Shown here one piece after another: positions 49,497 to 58,513 of a stretch of 64,000 bases of DNA. The notes below the pieces were generated by a model. The model was not told the origin of the DNA. It saw only the letters and a list, made by a program, of their open reading frames with translations, and made no database searches. The stretch's first letter is position 1; the number at the start of each line of letters is the position of its first letter. The DNA comes from Bacillota bacterium. GTDB taxonomy: Bacteria > Bacillota > Clostridia > Christensenellales > SZUA-584. Where the stretch lies: NCBI GenBank assembly GCA_023406895.1, contig JAEXTV010000005.1, forward strand, positions 23,353 through 87,352. Reading direction: 5' to 3'. A program made the translations under genes and the position numbers.

Positions 49497-49877
49497 GTGT
49501 TTTTTATCGGCATATTCGGCATTGAAGACAGGGAAAAACCTCTTAAAGATTTCGCGAGTGTCATCTGCCCGGTCTGCGGGCGGCTCACATCCGCCCATTT
49601 TTATGAGCGGTACACATACTTTCATGTGTTCTTTATCCCCACCTTCCGGTGGAACAAACAGTTTTTCGTGAAACTGCGCTGCTGCGGCGCGCTCTATGAA
49701 GCGGACGCCTCCTATGCGCAGGAGCTTAAGACCGCTGCCCCTATCGATTTTAACCGGCTTAAGAAAATATCCGGCGGCTTTGGGGGCTTTGGTGATCTGT
49801 TCGCGCACTGCACCCGCTGCGGCGCGGAATTCGACGCAAGCTTTGCGTACTGCCCGCATTGCGGAGCGAAAAAATAA
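49497..49877 (+). CDS. Zinc-ribbon protein
   Basis: 126 residues from a GTG start at 49497 (AGGAGG 8 bases upstream). Two cysteine pairs: CPVCGRLTS near residue 24 and CTRCGAEFDASFAYCPHCG at the end, with a VFFIPTFRWNKQFFVKLRCC core between. A similar pattern is seen in small zinc-ribbon proteins of Clostridia. It has no membrane segment. Function is unknown. Confidence 0.82.
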   Translation: MFFIGIFGIEDREKPLKDFASVICPVCGRLTSAHFYERYTYFHVFFIPTFRWNKQFFVKLRCCGALYEADASYAQELKTAAPIDFNRLKKISGGFGGFGDLFAHCTRCGAEFDASFAYCPHCGAKK

Positions 49878-50069
49878 GCGTAAGCAATTTCATTTCAACA
49901 GCTCGTTAAATTAATCCAGTCATGCAAAAAAGTGAAATGCCTTTGCTGGCTTTTTCGTCGCCGCTTGAGGATTCAAACAACAAACCGTCAATCCTATACT
50001 TAACATGACATACTGCTGTCATATTCTCTGTGTTATCATCGTCATATAATAAATACTAAGGAGAATGCC

Positions 50070-50693
50070 ATGACTGCCGACGAATATCAGGCGCTGATCA
50101 AAAAGCTCTATTTCCCCAAAAAGCCGGAGATACTCACCATCCCGCCGCTGCCATACGCGATGATTAGTGGACAGGGAGACCCGAACACGAGCGAGAGCTT
50201 TCAGAGTGCCGTGGGCGCACTGTACGCGGTTTCCTGGGGCATTAAAATGCTGCCCAAAAAGGGCATCGTGCCGGACGGCTATTTTGAATACAAGGTCAAT
50301 GCGCTGGAGGGTCTATGGGATATGCCTGAAGGCACAGCTTTCACCGGCAAGAATAAGAATGAACTGATCTGGACGCTGATGATACAGCAGCCGCCGTTCG
50401 TCACGCCCGCGCTGTTTGAGAGCGTGCGTGAGATGCAGCTCAAAAAGAAAGGCGACGACGCGCTCAAAAACGTGCGCCTTGAAACGCTGGACGAAGGGCT
50501 GTGCTGTCAGGCGCTGCATATCGGCCCGTTTGACACCGAACCCGCCACGTTCGAAGCGATGCACAAGTTTATTGAGACGCAAAATTATTCGCGGACATCT
50601 TACAGGCACCATGAGATTTACATGTCGGATTTCCGCAAAGTTGTGCCCGAGAAGTGCAAGACGATACTGAGATTTGGTGTGAAGGAAAAATAG
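50070..50693 (+). CDS. GyrI-like small-molecule-binding domain protein
   Basis: 207 residues. The GyrI-like fold is indicated by PPLPYAMISGQGDPNTSESFQ, IVPDGYFEYKVNALEGLWDM, EGLCCQALHIGPFDTEPATF and RHHEIYMSDFRKVVPEKCKTILRF. Free-standing versions bind small hydrophobic or aromatic molecules and some hydrolyse them. AAGGAGAATG precedes the ATG, and TATAAT-like DNA lies just upstream of that. Substrate unknown. Nothing else in its transcript is certain. Confidence 0.88.
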   Translation: MTADEYQALIKKLYFPKKPEILTIPPLPYAMISGQGDPNTSESFQSAVGALYAVSWGIKMLPKKGIVPDGYFEYKVNALEGLWDMPEGTAFTGKNKNELIWTLMIQQPPFVTPALFESVREMQLKKKGDDALKNVRLETLDEGLCCQALHIGPFDTEPATFEAMHKFIETQNYSRTSYRHHEIYMSDFRKVVPEKCKTILRFGVKEK

Positions 50694-50699
50694 GCGCTC

Positions 50700-50896
50700 A
50701 AACGCACTGCGATGACATCACGACAGTCTTGGAATATCATCTTACGCCCTCCCTCGCGTTAATGTTCAGCACGATGGACTATGATAAGCTTGCGGGACTG
50801 AACGAGAACCCGGTTCTTAACAGCAAGATCTTCAATTTCTCGGGCATTTCTGATGACAACAAAACAGCGGTTGTTGAAGCCTGCCGCAAGAGGTAG
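50700..50896 (+). pseudogene. Possible gene remnant after the GyrI-like gene
   Basis: An open frame whose second half reads well as protein (MFSTMDYDKLAGLNENPVLNSKIFNFSG in outline; SDDNKTAVVEACRKR at the end) but with no start or ribosome site. It looks like the tail of a gene whose 5' part is lost. Family not recognised. Confidence 0.3.
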
Positions 50897-50960
50897 AAAA
50901 GCTATCCACATTAGTCTTTGGCATCTCCTAAAATTTCTTAAAAAAATTTTCTACAGTACC

Positions 50961-50993
50961 TTGCATTATACAATACCGTGTGGTATAGTGTAT
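50961..50993 (+). promoter_or_regulatory. Promoter and dyad operator of the PadR operon
   Basis: TTGCAT (50961-50966) and TATAGT (50984-50989) with a 17-base spacer. A dyad, ATACAATACC (50968-50977) against GGTATAGTGTAT (50982-50993), lies across the -10; PadR may bind here and control its own operon. Confidence 0.65.
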
Positions 50994-51015
50994 TCAACGG
51001 AAAGGGAGGTGCGTT

Positions 51016-51333
51016 TTGAACACGCAACTAAAAAAAGGAGTTTTGGAGCTTTGCGTACTCCAACTGCTGCTGGATAAGGACCGCTACGGTTACGAGCTGG
51101 TAGCTGAGATATCAACGAATGTGGAAATTTCTGAAGGAACGATTTACCCGCTGCTTCGGCGGCTCAAGACCGACGGACTGGTAAGCACGTATCTTGAGGA
51201 ATCGAGCGAAGGCCCGCCGAGGAAGTATTATCGGCTGACCCAGACGGGCGAAGAGATGCGTGCAGCGCTGGTGGCAGACTGGTACGCGTTTACAGGCGGT
51301 GTGAACCGCATATTAGGAGGGCATAGTGAATAA
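51016..51333 (+). CDS. PadR-family transcriptional regulator
   Basis: 105 residues from a TTG start (GGGAGGT upstream at 7 bases). Winged-helix pattern: GVLELCVLQLLLDKDRYGYELVAEI, SEGTIYPLLRRLKTDGLVSTYLEESSEGPPRKYYRLT and a short dimerisation helix. PadR proteins of this size repress neighbouring membrane-stress genes. It overlaps the DUF1700 gene by eight bases. Confidence 0.92.
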   Translation: MNTQLKKGVLELCVLQLLLDKDRYGYELVAEISTNVEISEGTIYPLLRRLKTDGLVSTYLEESSEGPPRKYYRLTQTGEEMRAALVADWYAFTGGVNRILGGHSE

Positions 51334-51895
51334 GGAGCAATTTTTAAAACAGCTCGGCGCGCACCTTAAACAGCTGACAACAGCCGAGCGAAACGAAATC
51401 TTGAGTGACATTGAAGAATTCTTTGTCTACGCCGCCAAGGACGGCGCCACCGAAGCGGAGACGGCCTCGCGGCTCGGAGACCCAAAGAAGCTCGCCAAGG
51501 AATATCTCGCACAGAGCCATATCGCAAACGCAAATGTAAAGCGGACCCCTAAGAATATGTTCCTCGCGTTTCTTTACGCGGCGGGGCTCGGCACCGTCAA
51601 TGCGCTCTACGCCATCTTTGTGGTGGGCGTGGGCTATATCGTGATCAGCGCGCTCTACATTACCGCCGTATCCATCGGTCTGGCGGGTCTCGCGGCCATC
51701 GCGGCATCTGCCCTGTCTTTTGCGGGCATGGGCATCATCGTACTGGTCGGCATACTCATCGGCATTGTCCTCATCTGTCTCGGCATCATGTTTTTCATCG
51801 GTATTATGGCTATGTCAAAAGTTTTTCACAAGGGAAACATGGCGTTTCTCAACAGAATATCAGATAAGATTAAAGAAGCAGGAGTTAGAAAATGA
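51326..51895 (+). CDS. DUF1700 (HAAS) membrane protein
   Basis: 189 residues. The N-terminal HAAS domain (NKEQFLKQLGAHLKQLTTAE, then DIEEFFVYAAKDGATEAETASRLGDPKKLAKEYL) is followed by a hydrophobic half with about four membrane helices rich in Gly, Ala and Ile. The HAAS domain is thought to bind partner PadR proteins. The gene overlaps both neighbours, so the three are coupled. Confidence 0.9.
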   Translation: MNKEQFLKQLGAHLKQLTTAERNEILSDIEEFFVYAAKDGATEAETASRLGDPKKLAKEYLAQSHIANANVKRTPKNMFLAFLYAAGLGTVNALYAIFVVGVGYIVISALYITAVSIGLAGLAAIAASALSFAGMGIIVLVGILIGIVLICLGIMFFIGIMAMSKVFHKGNMAFLNRISDKIKEAGVRK

Positions 51896-52887
51896 GTACC
51901 ACAAACAAAGTTTTAATTATCGTCGGGTCCGTGATGCTGGTGTGCCTCATCGCGGCAGGTATCATTATCGGAACAAGCTACAGCAAAATCGGCAGCAACG
52001 GCTGGTTTGGTATTTTCTCAAGCCAATCGAGCAATATTGAAGAAAGCGCCGAGCTCGATTTGAGCGGCATCGATACCGTCAATGTGGAGTGCGTCAGCGG
52101 CAAGATCGTGATGGCTCCGGGTGAACCGGGTGCGAACCTGACGGGCAGCATTTTTACGAGCAACCCGAAGGAAAAATATCTCTCCGTCAAAAAAGACGGT
52201 GATACGCTCACGGTGAAATTCGATGCGGATGTGATTTTTCCGCAGACCATCAGCGCCGATGTGACGCTCAGCGTCGGGTTGCCTGCCGATGCGGCTGTCA
52301 ATCTCAATATATCGGGTGCGTCCGCGAATACCGATTTGAACGGTTTCAACAGCCTTAAGGACGTGCGCATCGACAGCGCCAGCGGAGCCGCCCATGTGAA
52401 GGATTGCAAGGGCGATCAACTATTCATCAACCTGACGTCGGGTCTCGTTGATGTCAACGGCATCGATTTTGGCAGTGTCGATACAGGCTGTGTGTCGGGC
52501 GATATCAATCTGAGCGGCATCTCGGGCAGTGCCAATGTCACAAGCACATCGGGCACAGTCCGCGTGAGCAATGTTTTGGGCGAAGTGTCGGTCAACAGCA
52601 CCTCCGGCAGCGTATACGTCACACAGGAGCAGGAAAGCTTAAAAGGCATGCATATCGGTGTCACCAGCGGCGGCATTGATGTGAAGCTTAATCCGAAAGC
52701 TGCGTTCGAGCTCAGGGCCAATTCAACATCCGGCGGGGTCAGCACCGATTTTGATGTGACAGTGAGCGGCAGCGCGTCTAACAGCTTTGTCGGCGACAAT
52801 TTGTCCGGCAAGGTCAATGGCGGCGGCAGCCTGCTCGATCTGAACACCACATCCGGCGGGATTCGTATTTCGAAAATCAGTGAATAA
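51892..52887 (+). CDS. DUF4097 beta-strand repeat protein
   Basis: 331 residues. One N-terminal membrane helix (VLIIVGSVMLVCLIAAGIIIG) is followed by an outside domain made of short beta repeats with the pattern S-G-x-V-x-V-x-x-x-S-G (INLSGISGSANVTSTSGTVR, VNSTSGSVYV, NTTSGGIRIS), which form a beta-helix. This is the DUF4097/LiaX type, linked to envelope stress and antimicrobial peptide sensing. It ends the PadR operon. Confidence 0.9.
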   Translation: MSTTNKVLIIVGSVMLVCLIAAGIIIGTSYSKIGSNGWFGIFSSQSSNIEESAELDLSGIDTVNVECVSGKIVMAPGEPGANLTGSIFTSNPKEKYLSVKKDGDTLTVKFDADVIFPQTISADVTLSVGLPADAAVNLNISGASANTDLNGFNSLKDVRIDSASGAAHVKDCKGDQLFINLTSGLVDVNGIDFGSVDTGCVSGDINLSGISGSANVTSTSGTVRVSNVLGEVSVNSTSGSVYVTQEQESLKGMHIGVTSGGIDVKLNPKAAFELRANSTSGGVSTDFDVTVSGSASNSFVGDNLSGKVNGGGSLLDLNTTSGGIRISKISE

Positions 52888-52924
52888 GGTTTCCGGCAAA
52901 ATAAACCGTTAAACAGCCGGATAG

Positions 52925-52960
52925 AACGCTCCCAAAGCCAAGCGCCGCGGGGGCGTTTTT
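52925..52960 (+). terminator. Terminator of the PadR operon
   Basis: AACGCTCCC and GGGGGCGTT pair (one G-T) around a 15-base loop, followed by TTTTTA. Bases 52961-53401 hold no convincing gene; nothing else is seen there. Confidence 0.75.
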
Positions 52961-53401
52961 ATTTATGCTGACATGTGTCCTCTTGGAGTAAAGCAGCCGC
53001 TTGCAAACGGCTTCAGATAGCAGACAGAGCCCCAAATGTTTTTTGCTAAAATATGGCGCTTTTAAACACGGAATACTATCGGCTAAGTCGTTACGTCGCT
53101 TCGCTCCCCATCACCAAGCGGACTTCATAACAATCAAGCTTTGTTGTTTTGCAGGACTTAGGCTGCAGGTAGAGTTGTCAACGTCATGACGGTAAAAGGT
53201 AATAGCGTTGGGGGTAAACACCGGGTTTTCTCCCAAATCTGTCACAGACGAGGGGCTTTTATTATTAACAAAAATCCTCCGTCCGGCATGCCGCGCTGCC
53301 TTTGCTCTGTGATATAGCCATTTATTTACCGTTCCATGAAGCCGCATCGTTTTTCAAAGTCACTTTGCCGACATAATAAGACTCCCCGGTATTTTTGCAT
53401 T

Positions 53402-53440
53402 AAAAAAGCCCGGCAGGTCTTACCCTGTCAGGCGCTCGTT
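53402..53440 (-). terminator. Terminator of the E1 alpha/beta operon
   Basis: On the minus strand GCCTGACAGG and CCTGCCGGGC form an imperfect stem, followed by TTTTTTA, about 15 bases past the beta-subunit stop codon. Confidence 0.65.
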
Positions 53441-53451
53441 CTCCTGAACGG

Positions 53452-54462
53452 CTATATGATGCGAGCCTTAGCGCGGCGGCCGCAGACCGTCATGCTTTTG
53501 ATTTCATCCGCAATGCGCTGCACCGAAGGCACCGCGATCGCTTCCAGTTCGGGGCTGAAAGGCACCGGCACATCAAGCCCGCAGCAGCGGCGTATGGGTG
53601 TCATCAGCGCTGAAAACGCCTCGCTCTCGGCCACCGACGCCGCGATCTCGCCGCCAAAGCCGCCCGTGCGGCTGGCCTCATGCACGATGAGCAAACGGCC
53701 CGTCTTTTTCACAGAAGAGATAATCGTGTCCCTGTCGAGCGGCACCAGCGTTCTTAAATCGACCACCTCGGCGCTCACGCCTTCCTCCTCTTCCATCAGG
53801 CTGGCCGCTTCAAGGCACGCCGGCAGCATGCGGCCGTATGAAACAATCGTTAAATCTCGGCCTGTCCGTTTGACATCGGCTTTGCCGATCGGCACGGTGT
53901 ATTCGCCGTCGGGTACGGGGCCTTTGGATGAGTAGAGCGTTTTCTGTTCGAGAAAGACCACGGGATTGTCATCGCGTATGGCCGAGATCATTAATCCCTT
54001 TGCATCTGCCGGTGTGGCCGGTATCACCACTTTGAGCCCCGGCACGTTGCATACCCACGATTCGGGGCATTGGCTGTGCTGGGCCGCTGCGCCCGTTCCG
54101 GAGCCTGCCGCCGCACGAACCACCATCGGCACGCGTGACTTTCCGCCAAACATATAGTGAATTTTTGCCGCCTGATTCACAAGCTGATCCATGGCGATGC
54201 TGATAAAGTCGCTGAACATGATTTCCGCCACAGGCCTCATGCCCATCATGGCCGCACCTGCCGCCGCTCCCACAACCACCGCTTCGGAAATCGGCGTGTC
54301 CTTCACGCGCTCACTCCCAAACTCGTTTATCATGCCGGCAGTTACGCCGAACGAGCCGCCGTAAACGCCGATATCCTCTCCTATCAAAAACACATTCTCA
54401 TCGCGGCGCATCTCAATCGTCATCGCCTCGCGTATCGCCTGCGCATATGTCAGTTCTCTCAT
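53452..54462 (-). CDS. Thiamine-dependent 2-oxo acid or acetoin dehydrogenase, E1 beta subunit
   Basis: 336 residues from ATG 54462 (AAGGAGAAG upstream). Typical beta-subunit order: MRELTYAQAIREAMTIEMRRD, VFLIGEDIGVYGGSFGVTAG, TPISEAVVVGAAAGAAMMGMRP and, near the C-terminus, GFGGEIAASVAESEAF. With the alpha subunit it decarboxylates pyruvate, branched 2-oxo acids or acetoin. The CGPESW-like AAAQHSQCPESW region fits the family. The gene lies 11 bases after the alpha gene. No E2 or E3 gene follows. Confidence 0.92.
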   Translation of the reverse strand: MRELTYAQAIREAMTIEMRRDENVFLIGEDIGVYGGSFGVTAGMINEFGSERVKDTPISEAVVVGAAAGAAMMGMRPVAEIMFSDFISIAMDQLVNQAAKIHYMFGGKSRVPMVVRAAAGSGTGAAAQHSQCPESWVCNVPGLKVVIPATPADAKGLMISAIRDDNPVVFLEQKTLYSSKGPVPDGEYTVPIGKADVKRTGRDLTIVSYGRMLPACLEAASLMEEEEGVSAEVVDLRTLVPLDRDTIISSVKKTGRLLIVHEASRTGGFGGEIAASVAESEAFSALMTPIRRCCGLDVPVPFSPELEAIAVPSVQRIADEIKSMTVCGRRAKARII

Positions 54463-54473
54463 CCGCTTCTCCT

Positions 54474-55430
54474 TCATGCGTACACGTAATCAAAAACGCT
54501 GTCAGCCGGCGGATACGGGCTGTTCTGCGCAAATTTCACCGCAGCCTCAATCTCCAGTCTGGCATTGTCATCAATGCTCTTAAGTTTTTCAGCAGAAAAA
54601 CGCCCGTCTGCCAGCAGCTTATCCTTCAGCCGCACAACCGGGTCTTTCTGCTTCCACTGTGCAATTTCGTCTGCCGTCCGGTACTGGTTCTTATCACTCT
54701 TGGAATGTCCGTAAATCCGGTATGTTTCGCATACCAGCAGCATCGGCCCGTTTTCTCTCACATAATCGATCGCCTTGACAGACTCGCGGTAAACCCCCTC
54801 GGCATCGTTGCCGTCAATGGTTTTGCCTTCTATCCCGTAGCTCTGCGCGCGCAGCGCAATATCGCTGATGTTCATCGCTTGGTGCCGGTTCATCGAGAGA
54901 CCGTATTGGTTGTCTTCGCAGACAAACAGCACAGGCAGCTTCCAGACCGAAGCGAGGTTGAGTGCTTCGTGAAACGAGCCTTGATTGGTCGCGCCGTCTC
55001 CAAAAAAGCAAACGGTCACCTGCCCCGTCTTTTTCTGTTTCATGGCCAGCGCCGCTCCCACAGCAAGCGGTATGCCCCCTGCAACCACGCCGTTAGAGCC
55101 AAGATTGCCGTTTTCGGGATCGGCGATATGCATCGAGCCGCCCCGGCCGCCGCAGCTCCCGGTTTGTCTTCCCATCATCTCAGCCATCATTTTGTCAAGG
55201 TCAATCCCCTTGGCAATGCAATGGCCATGACCGCGGTGCGTGCTCAGCATCACATCCGTTTCTTTCATTGCAGCAATCACACCCGCCGCCACAGCTTCTT
55301 CTCCCACGTAGAGATGCGTGGTGCCGTGCATCACGCCCTCGAAAAAAAGGCGGGCCACCTCTTCTTCGAAGTATCTGATGAGCAGCATCTTCTTATAAAT
55401 CTGCCCCATTACTTCGGTCGCTATGTCCAT
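54474..55430 (-). CDS. Thiamine-dependent 2-oxo acid or acetoin dehydrogenase, E1 alpha subunit
   Basis: 318 residues from ATG 55430 (AAGGA upstream). It has the E1 alpha motifs: RYFEEEVARLFFEGVMHGTTHLYVGEEA, RGHGHCIAKGIDLDKMMAEM, GSMHIADPENGNLGSNGVVAGG and the ThDP site GDGATNQGSFHEALNLASVWKLPVLFVCEDN (given in outline; GDGATNQGSFHEALN core). Closest by eye to acetoin dehydrogenase or pyruvate dehydrogenase alpha chains. The genes for E2 and E3 are absent here. Confidence 0.92.
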   Translation of the reverse strand: MDIATEVMGQIYKKMLLIRYFEEEVARLFFEGVMHGTTHLYVGEEAVAAGVIAAMKETDVMLSTHRGHGHCIAKGIDLDKMMAEMMGRQTGSCGGRGGSMHIADPENGNLGSNGVVAGGIPLAVGAALAMKQKKTGQVTVCFFGDGATNQGSFHEALNLASVWKLPVLFVCEDNQYGLSMNRHQAMNISDIALRAQSYGIEGKTIDGNDAEGVYRESVKAIDYVRENGPMLLVCETYRIYGHSKSDKNQYRTADEIAQWKQKDPVVRLKDKLLADGRFSAEKLKSIDDNARLEIEAAVKFAQNSPYPPADSVFDYVYA

Positions 55431-55640
55431 AAATATCCTTCCATACACATGTATCAATGCAATTAAACATATTATCGCTAATTATTTTCTGTTTTTCAAT
55501 AACATTTTATCATGAAACTGATTTTTTGTCAGTGAATTTCTTGTGAACACGCGACAGGGGCTTAAACGTTGACGTTTGACCATCTAAGTGCTAAAATTTT
55601 AATATTTGCTGGACAGAACTATAACGTGAAGGAGACTTTC

Positions 55641-56876
55641 ATGAACAAAAGAAGAATTGCTGCCCTGCTGCTGTGCATTCCCCTTATTCTCTCCGGCGGC
55701 TGCGGCCTGATTACAGTTGATCAGGAAAAAGCCGATGCCGTTGAAAATGCAAAGGTGCTCGCAGAATACAAAGATGTTGACATCACCAAGGGCCAGTTGG
55801 TGCAATATATGAGGCAAACCCTTGCTCAGCAGGGTACCACTCTGGAAGACGTTCAAGCGGACGAGTCTTACTGGAAAACGTATCTTAACAGCTCGCTCAA
55901 TCAGCTCGTCATCGATCAGATCGCGATGGAAAAGGCCATTGAGCTGGGTTTTGACCAGCTGACCGAGGACGATAACAAAAAGATTGATGAAGAGTTCAAC
56001 AGTACCGTTAATTCAATCGAGGCGTACGCGGAATATATCGCCAAGGCCGCGGTTGAAGACGACCCGACAAAAAACTATGACGAAGAGTATAAAAACGTCA
56101 TGACCACCTATTTTGATTCTCTGGGATTTACACAAGAATCGTACCGGGACGAAGTCAAGAAAAATTTCATACTTAAAAGGGTGTATGATGATGTCATCAA
56201 GAATGTGACCGTTACCGACGAAGAGGTGAAAGAAACCTACGACAGTCAGGTCACCATTCAGGAAGGCAACCTAAAAAATCAGCCGTCTTTCGTGGAGATG
56301 CAGAAGCAGATCGGCAGCAAGGTGCTCGTTTATCCCGAAGGATACATGAATGTGCGCCACATTCTGCTGAGCTTTGACGACGAAACAAAGAGCGCAGCCA
56401 CGACGGCATACGGTGAAGACAATAAGAGCGAATACGAAAGGTTGACCACTGAAGGGAAAGCCGCGCTGCAAACCAAGATAGACGATATTCAGTCGCGCCT
56501 CAGCGCCGGTGAGGACTTCGGCACTTTGATGGAGGAATACAACGATGACTCCCTGTATTCCATGGAGCCATACAACACCGAAGGTACGGAAATCGGGCCC
56601 TACGCGACCGAGGACATTCCCGGCTATCTCGACGCTGTGGCCAAGCTCACGAAGCAAGGGCAGGTCAGCGAACCGCTTGTGACATATAACGGCGTTTACT
56701 TAATTCAGTGCGTCAAGATGCTGGCAGGCGTTGTGCCGTATGATGACGTAAAAGAAGAGATGACAGCCACGATGCTCTCCGGCAAAAAGGCAACAGAATG
56801 GGATACCGTGACTCAAGGCTGGATGGACGAAGCAAAAACAGCGGGTGTGCTCAAGGTCTTCCCCGAAAGATTCTAA
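55641..56876 (+). CDS. PrsA/SurA-like foldase lipoprotein (parvulin-type PPIase)
   Basis: 411 residues from ATG 55641 (AAGGAGA upstream). A lipoprotein signal ends at Cys21 (ILSGGC). A SurA_N-like helical region follows (residues about 40-230), then a parvulin-type rotamase domain (NVRHILLSFDDETK, LSAGEDFGTLMEEYNDD, IPGYLDAVAKLTKQGQVSEPLVT). Such proteins help exported proteins to fold at the outer membrane face. Two segments are inserted in the rotamase domain and are longer than usual. Single gene with its own terminator. Confidence 0.9.
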   Translation: MNKRRIAALLLCIPLILSGGCGLITVDQEKADAVENAKVLAEYKDVDITKGQLVQYMRQTLAQQGTTLEDVQADESYWKTYLNSSLNQLVIDQIAMEKAIELGFDQLTEDDNKKIDEEFNSTVNSIEAYAEYIAKAAVEDDPTKNYDEEYKNVMTTYFDSLGFTQESYRDEVKKNFILKRVYDDVIKNVTVTDEEVKETYDSQVTIQEGNLKNQPSFVEMQKQIGSKVLVYPEGYMNVRHILLSFDDETKSAATTAYGEDNKSEYERLTTEGKAALQTKIDDIQSRLSAGEDFGTLMEEYNDDSLYSMEPYNTEGTEIGPYATEDIPGYLDAVAKLTKQGQVSEPLVTYNGVYLIQCVKMLAGVVPYDDVKEEMTATMLSGKKATEWDTVTQGWMDEAKTAGVLKVFPERF

Positions 56877-56891
56877 TCGAAAGTCTTTATC

Positions 56892-56918
56892 AGCGCCGCA
56901 TTAAGCGGCGCTTTTTTA
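56892..56918 (+). terminator. Terminator of the foldase gene
   Basis: AGCGCCGC and GCGGCGCT form a perfect 8-bp stem with an ATTAA loop, followed by TTTTTTA. Confidence 0.92.
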
Positions 56919-57393
56919 TTTAGTTTGAGAATAATAACAATCAAATCGCTGCATTGCACCGCTGTGGCCTTAAGATCTTTCGAGCCACTCCGCCGCGTGA
57001 TCCTTGAGTTAACCAATACGTACTTTTAAGGCTTCTCCTTGAGAAGAAGCTGTCGCCGGGGACGACTGATGAGGTGTTGGTTTTGACAGCATTGATGAGA
57101 GTGAGTCACCGAAAAGGTGACTCACTGCGGCTTTGATATTCACATGAGAAATAGCGGCTTCCGGTCAGAATTCTGATCATTGACATAAATTCGAGAACAA
57201 CTTTTGAAACGCTGCAAGCAACAATGTGCCTCTTAGAAAATGCGGCTACCAGCCTCCAAAGTATACCGCAAAGGCGACGCCGGTAAGTTTTATCAATGAT
57301 TCGCTAATTCGCGGAACAGATTTTCATCAGCGGCTATACACGCCATCCAGTTTGTGGCATAATTGAAGGGATAAATCTCAAGGAGTTGCCTGA
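56919..57393. other. Intergenic region with a perfect hairpin
   Basis: GTGAGTCACC and GGTGACTCAC (57101-57125) form a perfect 10-bp stem with a GAAAA loop and no T tail. The GTCACCGAAAAGGTGAC core recalls the hairpin in the mobile-like repeats, so this may be another decayed copy. No gene seen. Confidence 0.5.
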
Positions 57394-58509
57394 ATGGATA
57401 TCATCCGGTATTTAGAAACACAGTTTGCTCCGTTTTCGGAAACCGCGTTCAATGACGTCGACAGTCTGATCCTTTCCAAGCTGTCTTATATCCGTTTTGA
57501 GGGCATTGTCCCCCTGCTAGCGGAAAGAAAAAAAAGTGTTTGCATCACGGAACTGCTCAAAGCCGAAGCGTATCATTCTATGTTTTTAAATTTATCCGAC
57601 AGGGAAATCCATTTAAAATTTCTCTATGCGCTTGCGGCCAGCCCGCGTTTTCGCCGCATTCAGCTGAATAACTACGCGAACCACTCGGACCCCGTGACGG
57701 AAAAGCAGTTTTCCGCCGTCACATTCTTGCTGGACGACGGCACGGCCTACGCGGCTTTTCGCGGCACCGACGCCACATTCATCGGGTGGAAAGAGGATTT
57801 TAACATGGCCTATATAAGCCCGGTTCCGTCGCAGCAGGACGCCGCCCGTTATGTATGCGCTGTCGCAAAACGTATCGGCAAGTCGGTCCCCATCCGAATC
57901 GGCGGACATTCGAAGGGCGGCAACCTCGCCGTATACGCCGCGATCAAATGCGGTCTCTCCGTTCAAAAGCGTATCATCGGGGTTTACAATCACGACGGCC
58001 CGGGGTTTAAAGACAGCCTTTTCGAAACACCTGAGTTCTTGCGTATTCGCAGCCGCATACACACCACGCTGCCGGAATCATCGCTCGTGGGCCTGCTGCT
58101 GCGCCAATATGACGACTATAAGGTGGTGAAAAGCACCCGGCGCGGCATCAAACAGCACGACCCGTTTTCATGGATCATTGAAGGGTGTGATTTTGTTTAT
58201 TCCGACGAGCTCAAAAACGGCGCAAAAATGCGCAACAAGACACTGGACGAATGGCTTGAAACGCTGACAGACGAAAAACGCAAGCTTTTTATCAATACTT
58301 TATTTGATGTGCTGGATGCCACGGAAGCCGACACGCTACTCGAGCTTTCTCAGGAATGGCACAAAAGCGCCACGGCCATATTGTACGCGATCAAGAGCAT
58401 AGACCCTGAGACACGCCGATTCGTTTTCCAGACGATGACTGAATACGCAAAAATGTCGCTTAAAAACCGTTTCAAATCAAAAGGTGAGGAAGACACAGCC
58501 GGGGCTTAG
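57394..58509 (+). CDS. Mbeg1-like (DUF2974) lipase-fold protein
   Basis: 371 residues. It starts MDIIRYLETQFAPFSETAFNDVDSL, the typical family opening. The alpha/beta hydrolase core has FRGTDATFIGWKEDF and the nucleophile motif RIGGHSKGGNLAVYAA (Ser in G-H-S-K-G), with NHDGPGF following. Family members are common in Clostridia and are thought to be lipases or hydrolases, but the substrate is unknown. AAGGAGTT precedes the ATG. Confidence 0.9.
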   Translation: MDIIRYLETQFAPFSETAFNDVDSLILSKLSYIRFEGIVPLLAERKKSVCITELLKAEAYHSMFLNLSDREIHLKFLYALAASPRFRRIQLNNYANHSDPVTEKQFSAVTFLLDDGTAYAAFRGTDATFIGWKEDFNMAYISPVPSQQDAARYVCAVAKRIGKSVPIRIGGHSKGGNLAVYAAIKCGLSVQKRIIGVYNHDGPGFKDSLFETPEFLRIRSRIHTTLPESSLVGLLLRQYDDYKVVKSTRRGIKQHDPFSWIIEGCDFVYSDELKNGAKMRNKTLDEWLETLTDEKRKLFINTLFDVLDATEADTLLELSQEWHKSATAILYAIKSIDPETRRFVFQTMTEYAKMSLKNRFKSKGEEDTAGA

Positions 58510-58513
58510 CGGA

